A DNA stretch of 64,000 nt, taken from contig JAKLMB010000030.1 in the NCBI GenBank assembly GCA_022813625.1, forward strand, positions 124,001 through 188,000, in the 5' to 3' direction. Shown piece by piece: positions 27,601 through 38,426 of the stretch. Under the pieces are notes generated by a model, which worked only from the letters and a program-made list of their open reading frames with translations, had not been told where the DNA came from and searched no databases. The first letter of the stretch is position 1. Every line of letters starts with the position of its first letter. Origin of the DNA: Aaosphaeria pasadenensis. Taxonomy: Eukaryota; Ascomycota; Dothideomycetes; Pleosporales. Made by a program: the position numbers and the translations under genes.

Positions 27601-28187
27601 TTTGGTGCGTTTATTAGAGTCGGAGATCGTGCCCGACGAGCCAGAGAGATAGTTCTCTGATTATCCGCGGGGATAATTCATTGATCTCGGGAGCACCTAG
27701 GCTGTCAATGCAGCCGCCACTTGCAATGAGATAAGCGAGAAAGCAATGGACGACAAGCATTTGAACTATACTTATGGTCCATAGTCCTTTGATAGTCGAG
27801 AGTCCTGTGAGCTAGGGATGCGATGGCGAACAACAGAGTGTGGTATGTTTTTGTTCTTAGCTTATCATTGTTTCTGTTCAACTGAAAGATAATTCTGATA
27901 GGACTTTTGCTGGAATGTACAAGGACAGTTGCGAGAGCTGTAGCAGGGCTGGCTAAAGGCCCGATGACAAATCCGGACATCAATCCTCGGGAAGTATGGA
28001 CTTGAAGTTGGAAATCCGGGTAAATCAAGCGGACTCAGTGGTGGGGGTTGCATACTATTCATCCAAGCCACAATTTCGAGCAGCAGGGAATTGGACGTCG
28101 TTGGATAGGCGACTCGTGAAACAGTGCACCATACCGTAAAGCCGTCCTTGCGACTTGGACTCAAGATGAACTAGTTTCCAGGCCTTG

Positions 28188-28213
28188 GATCGCGGCCTAG
28201 GATCGCGGCCTAG
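28188..28213. repeat. 13-nt tandem duplication containing near-palindromic CCTAGG
   Basis: GATCGCGGCCTAG is present twice head to tail (28188-28200 and 28201-28213), followed by another G. The junction gives CCTAGG boxes around GCGGCC, locally GC-rich compared with the surroundings. Confidence 0.85.
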
Positions 28214-29469
28214 GGGATGAATTTCAAGTATGCAAAAATAGTCAGCTTTCGCTAAGATTGCCGTCAATTGACATCGTATCACGGCGGAAAGGCGCCCGAT
28301 CAAGAAGCAACAGCAACCAGAAGTCTGGGTCATACGATTTGGGGCTGTTTGTTGATGGCGATTTTCGACGAAACGGGCAAATATTCATCATACCGACAAC
28401 TTAGACTTGATTGATGCACAACAAGCCATGGTGCTCGACCGGGTGAACGAGAGGCATTGTCCAGCTTGGCGCTTGGTGATAAGAAACCTGCGAACGATCT
28501 TTGGCCGTGCAGTGGATGCTCGCATGGTGTAAATTGTGAGTTCCAAGCGGTAGCTGAGTCTAGAGCTATTTGCACACATCAGAAAGGCGAGGCATTCTAT
28601 ACGAGGGTCTTCAATGGTTGTCCACAGATGCACATGGATATTACTTCCAGTAGCTTCACAGTCCGGGTCGAGCCACAGCTCAAGAAATTCGAGAAAGCGT
28701 ATTTGAATCCGATGTCGTTTATCGTTATTGTGCATGATGATTCATTGTGCTTGAGGACTGCATCACACTTGTTCCTCGGCGCGTACTATCAAGCAACCTG
28801 ATGCAACCTAGGCGAACACCTCAGATTCATCGGCCACCCAGTACTCGGCGAAAATTACGCGGATTGCCCCGTAAGTCTTGAACGCAGCAGTGTAATGAGT
28901 CTTCTCACTTTGCCGAGCACGGTAAAGTATGTGAGGGACGGAAGCACGGAGTATTGTTATACTTGTCAAGGCGGGCTCATGTAGTCCCTCGGACGTTTGA
29001 CCAACTCAAACCAAAGCGTTTATTCCATCAGCTGTGTCGCAGATCTACTTTGATTAGCTGGCGTCATCTCGCAAGTGAATTTGCAGTTCTAAGATGAAAT
29101 AGAGGTCGTGATAATGCTAAGGATAGGACTGCAACGGAACATCTTGTCCCACCGTTGCTCGAGAGAGTCACATGACATGATTCATAGACCGTAGTGCAAT
29201 TTGGACTGGTACACAGTGCACACATGAATGATCTGCATGGTGGCTGTAACGTGGTGTCCGTAGTAAGGAGCATGCAACAATGGTAGCATTGTAGTAATGG
29301 CATGCTTGGCGTCACGGTTCTCGCGAACGTGCTCGGACAAGGCCGAGAGTGTGGCGAGGGTTTCTGACGGTGAGACACAATTCGTGATTTATTCGTAAGC
29401 AATGAGCTGTTATCTACGCTCGTATGGAACTATGGATCGAAACGATGATAGTGTGAGGTGAGGAATAAG

Positions 29470-29491
29470 ATAGATAGAGAGAGAGAGACAG
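29470..29491. repeat. GATA/GA simple-sequence repeat
   Basis: A short run of GATAGATA passing into GAGAGAGA lies in the spacer between the melanin regulator and the PKS. It is the only low-complexity stretch for several kilobases on either side. Confidence 0.6.
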
Positions 29492-31790
29492 AAAGTGAGA
29501 ACCACATCCCAGGGCCGGGAAATTGGGGAGTTCCGGTCGCTAAATCGACGCTAACCAGGCTAAACCAAACACGGAAACGACGACCAACCTCACCTGTTCA
29601 GCCATAACGATCGTCCATCCAAATTCCCCATTCCTCCTACTCATTGACGTTTTGCTAATGCCACAATGCCTTGGGATTGCACTGCACATATTTACTCAAA
29701 CAGACTTCGTCCTTCTTATGCAATCGAGATTTCGGGTTCGAAGGGTCGAAGCGCGCATCACCGCTCGTTGATTACATGACATGCATGATACGAAGTGGTC
29801 TGTCTGTAATACTTACAATGAGCGGACACAGACGACATTTGCCTTTACGATTTCCCCATGTTCCGGTACTGCTACCTGCGCTCCCTCAGCTTGATGGCTT
29901 TGCTACGGCTCGAAGCTGCTGGCACCGATTACGAGCCGCGCCGTGCCGCATTCGATGGCTGATGATGCAGAGCAAACTTGCCTACTGCTCAAGCCAATGT
30001 ACTTCCGCATACTCAGTATCGGTACGCTCTTATCACTTGTCGAAGTACTGTGTACATTGTAGATTCCAGTTGGACTTTGTTACTTTTCCAGGCACAACCC
30101 ATGTCAGATTGCCCATGCAGTCACTTTATACGTCCTTAGCGCTATGTATCCCTTGCCCGGCTGTGCCAGAGTACCCGTGTGGGGAAGCGCAAACAAGGTC
30201 GTAGCTGATAGAGATCAGCGTCAATTCAATAAGCTAAGGAAGCATCGAGGTGTTAGACAACGATAACCCTCAATCTGAGGTGCGGACAATCGAGATTGCT
30301 TCCATGGCATTAGCTTCGATCTTCTGTGGGTATCGAGACTTAGACATGAAGAACATGTGGATAGGCTTGAAAGGTCATAGTATTTCGATCTACCAGAGGT
30401 TTGTATGCTCAGACCGTGAACCCAAATTTGATATTGAATAGATGTCAACTCCATTGACCGTTCTCGGACGCGGTCTTCCGAAAGCGGCCGGCGCCATCCC
30501 TTGTTTCGTGGGAGAGGATGTTGACCACGTTGACTTCCAGATCAATGGACTTCGGAAAATCCGAACGGTATGCTCACCGCATGGGCTGTATAGGCTGTCG
30601 TAGTTTAGTCTACAAGCGAGATTCTTAGGCCATCCGATAACACAATCATAGAGCGACTCTGAAATCTCACAACACCATCGCACAGAAATAAAAATTTTGG
30701 CCTCACGTAGAGCACGCACGTTTTGTGGAATTGGAAGTACGTTGAGGTCTTTGTTCGAAAGAAAGGCAGACATCTGGACCTTAAAGTGATACTGGAAAGC
30801 GGCCATTTGCGGTACTCATTCGACCCAACGAATCAAATTAGCTTCTGACATCGAGATCAATCCCAATTGCGATCGTCCTTTGGATGAGTGCATGTAACAG
30901 CATGTTGATATCAAGTCTGGATTTTGTTTTGGAGTGCTAATGAATACCCTGACGCCGGTCCCAGATACTACTGCAAATCCAAAAACTACCTATCGACCTC
31001 AACTAATCTAATGGTAACAATCTTATCCCTTTGAATGCAAAACTAGACTCGTTTACGCCTGGTAGGATGCTTTTGCTGACAAAGGTTCACAGCGCGACTC
31101 GGGCTCTACCACCAACCCCGGCTAATGGGGATCCGATAGCCTCCACCCGAATTTCGAGACACGCCCTTACTGCCTCGATCTCCCACGTCTCATCTCTGCT
31201 CTCATCAGACTTGCATCAGCTGGAAAATTCAAGCGGCTATACTATACGGCCTAGCTTGCACCAACTGAAAATAGCCATGTATGCTTGTTCGGAGCTGCTC
31301 CCGCCCTGTGCGCGCCATAGACTCTCGGGACGATGGAAGCGCCAACCAAATGAGGAATAAACAACTACTCCACTCTCATACTCACGTCAACATGCTCTGC
31401 TGTGCATCGTTCGGCAGCCTGTGAGCCCCGTATCTGTGCTCAAACAAATCCGGTACGGATAGAGCTTGTCGTCTAGAGATCGCCGCCTAGGCCTTCCACT
31501 TGATTGCCATCACATACATGGGGACTTTGGCGGAACGTACAAATATAGGGCGCTCGCCTATCCTCCCTTTGGTTCATCTTTTCCACAATTCACAGTCAGT
31601 CTTTCAGGCTTCAATCAAATATCAAGTCCCCTTTCGTCTCTGATGAAGGTCCCAAACTTGGGTAACCATATAGAGAGACTAACTTAACCCTCGTTAACGC
31701 CGTTGTTGTTGCTGTCTCTTTCATTCTTCCCAGACTGCAGATCGTCTTGGGACCCTGGGTTCCTTGTAATAACCCACCCATTCTTCTTAA

Positions 31791-31796
31791 TATATA
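31791..31796 (+). promoter_or_regulatory. TATA-like box upstream of the PKS
   Basis: TATATA lies 25 nt before the PKS start codon, after a CT-rich stretch. That is close for a TATA box, so it works only if transcription starts near the ATG; it may be incidental. Confidence 0.3.
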
Positions 31797-31820
31797 CCCC
31801 TTCCATACATACTCGCCATC

Positions 31821-34800
31821 ATGAACGTCTTTATATTTGGAGATCAGACAGCCGACCAGTACCCGCTGCTTAGGAAGGCCAATGTCTGGAAAGGCAATGC
31901 TCTTCTATCAAACTTCCTGGAACGCACGAGCGTCGTTCTCCGAGAAGAGATCCAGCGACTACCCAAGACCCAACGGGAACAGATCCCAGACTTTCTCCGA
32001 CTATCCGATTTGGTAGAAGCCTATTATGCTAAAGGATTGAAAATTCCCCAGATTGAAAGTTCCATGGTTACAATAGCGCAGTTGGCACACTATATTGGGT
32101 AAGTAATCAACTCTCATAGGCCAGCGCCAAGCTGATGTTTCAGATACTTCGGAGAGAATGTACAAGAGCTCCCAGTGCCATCTAACACTCGTCTACTCGG
32201 CCTCTGCACTGGACTTCTCGCCGCCTCGATTGTTGCTTCTGCAAAGACGCTCGACGAGCTGGTACCACTTGCGGTTGAAGCAGTGCGGATTTCCTTTCGA
32301 ATGGGAACTTGCGTAGGAGCCGTGAAAGATTCACTCGAACAACCTGCCAACGCAAATGAGAGCTGGTCTACCATTATTGCGAGCATCTCGGAAAAAGCTG
32401 CGAATGCTGCAATTGCCGAGTTCCATCAAGAGCGACGAATAGTGAAGTCCGCGCAGGCGTATGTCAGTGCCGTTAGCGTGATGGCTATTACCGTTAGCGG
32501 TCCACCTTCAACAACCAAGCGCCTTTTCGAGGACAGCGATGCATTCTCCAGCAACACGAGGGTACCAATCCCAGTATATGCCCCTTATCACGCCTCTCAT
32601 CTTTACGGTGAAGCCGATATTGACAGGATCTTGGGCGACGAAATCTCAGACATACTGTGCAATTTCAGGCCACACTCGCTCATTCATTCTGCATCTACCG
32701 GAATCTGCCATACTGCCACGAACACTCTCGACTTGGTGAAGACTGTACTGGCGGAGATATTGCTCGAGCCTGTCCGGTGGGACAACTTGCTTGAGGAATG
32801 TGTATCGCAGGTGACTGCCGTTAGTAACAACACTTGCAACATCACCGCTATCGGCGTGACCAATGTCGCCAACAGCCTGGCCTCGGCGCTCAAAGCTGGA
32901 GGGCAATCATCCGTTTCGATTCGCGACCACACCGCTTGGATCGCAAAGACAGAGGATGCGAACGGTCGCACTCAAAATGACAAAATCGCAATCGTCGGCA
33001 TGTCTGGCCGCTTCCCGAGTGCTGCCAGCCACGAAGCACTCTGGGAGCTGCTTGAGAAAGGTCTTGATGTCCATCGCGAAGTTCCATCTGAACGCTTCGA
33101 CGCGCAAGCCCATTGTGATCCTTCAGGAAAGGGCAAGAATAAGAGCCATACTCCATATGGATGTTTTATTGATGAGCCGGGGCTCTTTGACCCTCGATTC
33201 TTCAACATGTCACCGCGCGAAGCCGCTCAAACCGACCCTATGGGACGTCTAGCTCTCGTCACTGCCTATGAGGCTTTGGAAATGTCTGGCTATGTTCCTA
33301 ATCGTACACCATCCACTAAGCTTCACCGAATCGGAACTTTCTACGGCCAGACTTCAGATGATTGGCGCGAGATCAACGCAGCGGAAAATGTGGACACCTA
33401 CTTTATCACTGGTGGTGTGCGCGCATTTGCTCCTGGAAGAATCAACTACTATTTCAAGTTCTCTGGTCCGTCCTTCAGCATCGATACCGCCTGCTCATCG
33501 TCTCTCGCTGCAATTCAGCTTGCTTGTACCTCATTGTGGGCGGGCGATTGTGACACTGCCTGTGCTGGTGGTTTGAACGTCTTGACTAACCCCGATATTT
33601 TTGCCGGGCTTAGCAAGGGCCAATTTCTGTCAAAGACCGGTAGCTGCAAGACATACGACAATGACGCCGATGGTTATTGCCGTGGCGATGGCTGTGGAAC
33701 AGTCATTTTGAAGCGTTACGAAGACGCTATTGCAGACAACGATAACATCCTCGGATGCATTCTGGGCGCAGCGACCAACCATAGCGCCGAAGCGGTTTCC
33801 ATCACACATCCTCATGCAGGAGCCCAAGAGTACCTCTACAAGCGTGTTCTGGCAAATGCTGGCGTTGATGCACATGACATAAGCTATGTCGAGATGCATG
33901 GTACGGGCACCCAGGCTGGAGATGGAATCGAGATGACATCAGTGACGAATGTCTTCGCACCGCGTCATCGTCAGCGCCGCCCAGAGCAAACCCTCCATCT
34001 AGGAGCTATCAAAGCCAACATTGGACATGGAGAGGCAGCCTCTGGCATCAATTCAATGATCAAGGTTCTCATGATGTTGAACAAGAATGCGATCCCAGCC
34101 AATGTCGGGATCAAGGGAATCATGAACAAGACATTCCCAAAAGATCTCCTGCAACGAAATGTACACATCGAAACGAAGCAAGTTGCCTACCCACGTAAAG
34201 GAGCGGAAAAGCGCAAGCTTTTCCTAAACAACTTCTCTGCTGCAGGAGGCAATACCGCTGTTGTGTTAGAAGACGGACCGCTTCGAGGAGCCCCCCTCGC
34301 TACGGATCCCAGGTCCACGCACACTATCACCGTCACCGCTAGATCTATAGCATCTCTGAAGAGGAACATCAACAACCTCATCAAGTACTTGGATGATCAC
34401 CCGGAAACTACACTTCCAAGCCTGGCATACACCACTACAGCCCGCCGCATTCAACACAATTATCGCATTTCGGTGTGTGTATCAGACATCACGAAGGTGA
34501 AAGACGCCCTACAGTCTCAACTGAAAGACTCCTACAGTCCGATCGCCATGGTTCCCACCAAAACAGCCTTCACGTTCACCGGCCAAGGCTCGCAATACAC
34601 TGGGCTTGGACAAAAGCTCTATCAAGACTTGGAGACCTTCAAGGCCGACATCGACCAGCTGGATAATCTTGCACGGCTTCACAGCCTTCCGTCCTTCCTC
34701 CCACTCATTGATGGCACCGATGTTACTACTCTTTCCCCGGTTGTCGTTCAACTAGGCATGGCATGCATCCAGGTTGCTCTTGCTCGTATGTGGGCATCCT

Positions 34801-37800
34801 GGGGCATCAAGCCGTCCGCTGTCATTGGCCACAGTCTTGGCGAGTACGCAGCTCTGCATGTTGCCGGGGTTTTGTCGGCCAGCGATATGATCCTTCTTGT
34901 GGGTCGCCGTGCTCAAATTCTTGAAGAGGATTGCACTGCCAATACCCACGGTATGCTTGCCGTCAAGGGTGGCGTTGATGCCATTCGGGAGGCTCTAGGC
35001 GATAAGATGACCGAGATCGCATGTATGAATGGCCCGGAGGAGACAGTTTTGTGCGGAACCGTCGAAGTCGTTGAAGCGACTGCGGACGCGCTTGCAGCCA
35101 AGGGCTTCAAGGCTACAAAGCTCAATGTTCCCTTCGCATTCCATTCCGCCCAGGTTGAGCCAATTCTCGAGAAGTTCAAAGTGGCAGCCTCGTCTGCCAC
35201 TTTCAACAAGCCTGACGTTCCTGTTCTTTCTCCGCTCACTGGACAAGTCATCCGCGAAGCTGGTATTGTTGGACCTGAATATCTGGCTCGACATGCCCGC
35301 GAGACTGTCAACTTCTGGAATGCCTTGTCCAATGGCAAGGAAGACAAAGCCTTTGACGACAAGACCGCGTGGCTTGAGGTTGGTGCACACCCGGTATGTA
35401 GCGGTATGGTAAAATCATCTCTCGGTGGTACACCCTGCACGGCCAGCTCTCTTCGCCGTAATGAAGATCCATGGAAGACATTGGCTACCAGCATCTCTAC
35501 CCTCTACCTTGCTGGTGTCGCATTCGACTTCAACGAATACCACAAGACTTTCAATGGCGCACACATGTTACTCACTCTTCCAACATATTCATTTGATGAT
35601 AAGAAGTATTGGCTGGATTACCACAATAACTGGACTCTCACCAAGGGTGAAGCCCAAGTGGATGTCACACCTAAAGCCATCGAAGTACCTGCAGAGGTCC
35701 AATCGAAACTCTCCACAACGTCTTGCCAGAGAATCGTCCGCGAAGAGCTACATGCCAATTCTGGCACAGTGGTGGTCCAGTCTGATCTTAATGAACCTAA
35801 GATAAAGGCAACAATCAGTGGCCATCAAGTCAATGGAACACCGCTTTGCCCCTCATCTTTGTACGCGGATCAGGCAATGACTGTCGCAGATTACCTCTAC
35901 AAACAGTTGCGCCCTAATCTTGAGACACCTGGTTTGAATGTATGTGCTATGGAAGTCACGAAACCCTTGATTCCGTCCAATCCTCCGCCAGCTGGAGGTC
36001 AGCACATCCAGATCGAGGCCACTGCCGACCTTGAAACCAACCAAGTGGAACTCAAGTATCGCACTGTGTCCGCCGACGGCTCCAAGATTCTTGCAGAGCA
36101 TGCTTTCGGCCTCGTCAAGTATGAAGATGTCAATGCTTGGAAGCAGGAGTGGGCTCGCACACAGTACATGGTGCAAACCCAGATCGATATTTTGAAACAG
36201 AAGCTCGAGTCAGGTGCGGCGCACAAGGTACTCCGTGGTATGGCATACAAACTGTTCAAGGCACTGGTTACCTATGCCGATAACTACAGGGGCATGGAAG
36301 AAGTCATCTTAGATGGAAAACAGACCGAGGCCACTGCTAGCGTCAAATTCCAGACAACGCCTGCCGATGGACAGTTCCTCTGCTCTCCTTACTGGATTGA
36401 CAGCTTGGCCCATCTTTCGGGCTTCATTGTCAACGCTTCCGATCATCTTGACTCTGAGAACTCTGTCTACATTTCTCACGGATGGGGTTCCATCAAGATC
36501 GCCAAGCAACTTTCTCCAGATAAGAAGTACCGCTCCTATGTGAGGATGCAGCCAGCACCAGGAAATATCTCCGTCGGCGATGTGTACATCATGGAAGACG
36601 GCGAAGTTATCGGGTTGGTGACTGGACTCAAGTTCCAGAATATTCCGCGCCGTGCTCTCAACATCATGATGCCACCTGCTGGTAACAAGGCCTCGGCTGC
36701 TCCCGCTAAGGCCGCACCAGCAAAGGCATCAACTTCCGCGGCTTCGAAACCAGTCCTCGCTCCAGTCAAGACATCGAAACAAGCCACCAAGGCAGTCAAG
36801 CCAGCAAAGACCGCCCCGCGTGCTCCAAAGCAATCAGCTACCTCGATCTCTTCTCGTGTCATGAAGATCATCGCCGAGGAAACCGATGTTGATATGTCTG
36901 AATTGGTTGAGGAAGCGGCCTTCGAGAACCTTGGCGTGGATTCTCTGATGTCTCTTACCATTTCTGCCAAATTCCGAGAGGATCTCGACCTAGAAATCAG
37001 CTCTACCCTCTTCACCGATTACCCTACCGTTGGGGAAATGAAGAAATTCTTCTCCCAGTATGATGGTGGTGCACCACTTGTCGACGAGGACACCGAGTCT
37101 GACACTACGGATGAGCCATCGGATTCTTCAACTCCCTTTGATGAAGGTACCGTTAGCACTCCGGCCAGTTCAGCACCAAGTGTATCGGGTAAAGATGCTG
37201 GCGTGGAGAGCCACACTTCCGCAGTTGCTCCAGCCATCTCGGGTGATGGACCCAGCCTTGCCCGTAAGATCGTTGCTGAAGAGATGGGTGTTGATGTGTC
37301 TGAGATCACTGACAAGCTCGACCTATCAGAGATGGGCATGGATTCACTGATGAGCTTGACTATTCTCGGAGCTCTACGTGAGCAGACTGGGGTTGATCTA
37401 CCCTCAACCTTCTTGGTCACTAATATCACCATCGAGGATATTGAGAATGAACTGGGCATGCGCCCCAAGCCCAAGGCCGTTGCCCCTGCCCCTACAAAGC
37501 CATCCAAGGCACCCCAGCTCTCTGAGGTGAACAAGAGATTGGAAAAGTCCGTTGACGTTTCTCGTTTCCCGCCAGCAACCTCGGTGTTGCTCCAAGGAAA
37601 TGCCAAAATCGCGACTAAGAAATTCTTCTTGGTCCCAGATGGTTCCGGCAGTGCGACGTCCTACATCTCCATCCCCAACATCTCGCCTGACATGGCCGTC
37701 TATGGACTAAACTGCCCCTTCATGAAGAGCCCCGAGAAGTGGACATGTGGTGTCGAGGGTGTTTCCGCTCTCTACCTCAAGGAGATCAAACGTCGCCAGC

Positions 37801-38426
37801 CCGAGGGACCATACCTCATCGGTGGTTGGTCTGCTGGTGGTGTGATGGCATATGAAGTTTGCCAGCAGCTAGTGAACAGCGGAGAGAAGGTCGAAAGCCT
37901 CGTACTCATCGACGCTCCCTGCCCAGTCGCTCTCGATCCCCTTCCCGCCCGCCTGCACATATTCTTCGATCAGATCGGTCTCCTCGGTACAGGCAAGCCA
38001 GGTGGTACTCCCGGCTGGCTCCTTCCTCACTTTGCGGCAGCCATCCAGAACCTCAAGGATTATGAACCAATCCCCATGGACCCCAAGAAGGCACCACCCG
38101 TCCTCGCTATTTGGTGTACCGACGGCGTCTGCCCCAACCCCGACGACCCTCGTCCCCCACCAGGCGAGGGTGAAGATCCCGCCCCTATGACCTGGCTCCT
38201 CAACAACCGAACCATCTTCGACGACAACGGCTGGGCGCAGCTGCTGCCGAAGGACAACTTTGAGTACGCTGTCATGGGAGGCAACCACTTCACAATGATG
38301 AAAGGCGACCACGTAAGTTCTTCTTCTCCTTTTCACTCCTGAAATTTCTGTTTTTCTTCAAAACACTAACATTCAATTCAGGGCGTCACACTCGGCAAGC
38401 TCCTTCAGAAGGGCCTCAAATTGTAA
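31821..38426 (+). CDS. PKS1: Non-reducing polyketide synthase for DHN melanin (SAT-KS-AT-PT-ACP-ACP-TE)
   Basis: Exons 31821..32098, 32144..38312 and 38382..38426 encode 2163 residues, typical of melanin PKSs. Domains in order: SAT with the GLCTG nucleophile motif (Cys114); KS from about 371 (DKIAIVGMSGRFP) with active Cys543 in DTACSSS and the EMHGTGT and NIGHGEA histidine motifs; AT with GQGSQYTGLG and Ser990 in GHSLGEYAA; PT with His1320 (SGHQVNGTP) and Asp1512 (PYWIDSLAH); two ACPs with phosphopantetheine serines 1693 (GVDSLMSL) and 1827 (GMDSLMSL); TE/Claisen cyclase with Ser1989 (GGWSAGG) and a C-terminal His (GGNHF). There are no reducing domains. It should condense acetyl- and malonyl-CoA into 1,3,6,8-tetrahydroxynaphthalene or a longer naphthopyrone precursor. 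The start MNVFIFGDQTADQYPLLRK matches melanin PKSs. The last 14 residues come from a small third exon. It is divergent from the CMR1-type regulator, its probable activator. The symbol follows common usage for orthologues. Confidence 0.95.

Larger units (their letters stand above)
16639..31820. other. 15.2-kb gene-free spacer between divergent regulator and PKS genes
   Basis: I find no convincing protein gene, rRNA, tRNA or recognisable transposon. The longest frames (29671..30204, 28457..28801, 25589..25939, 20574..20999) have no domain, no splice-consistent extension and random-looking composition. The first about 2.2 kb (16.7-18.9 kb) is purine-rich on the plus strand, that is pyrimidine-rich in the sense of the regulator, as fungal promoters and 5' leaders often are. 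The end near 31.7-31.8 kb is CT-rich and T/A-rich and should be the PKS promoter. Base composition looks mixed rather than the extreme A+T of heavily RIP-mutated repeats. Local features are listed separately. Confidence 0.6.

Noticed and set aside
28160..28220. CRISPR-like repeats
   Set aside because: Only two copies of a 13-nt unit without spacers, and this is a eukaryotic sequence.
28457..28801. 114-codon plus-strand frame with overlapping minus-strand frames
   Set aside because: Both strands are open over similar lengths and neither shows a recognisable motif.
29671..30204. 177-codon plus-strand frame in the melanin spacer
   Set aside because: No domain, signal peptide or splice-consistent extension; composition looks random.
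19300..31500. RIP-degraded transposon
   Set aside because: No terminal repeats, transposase or reverse-transcriptase remnants, and no extreme A+T stretch were seen. A genome-wide repeat search could still overturn this.
32175..38342. PKS taken as a single exon starting at 32175
   Set aside because: That start is a GTG inside the SAT domain. The true N terminus is in exon 1 (31821..32098), and the 3' end needs a third exon to complete the thioesterase.
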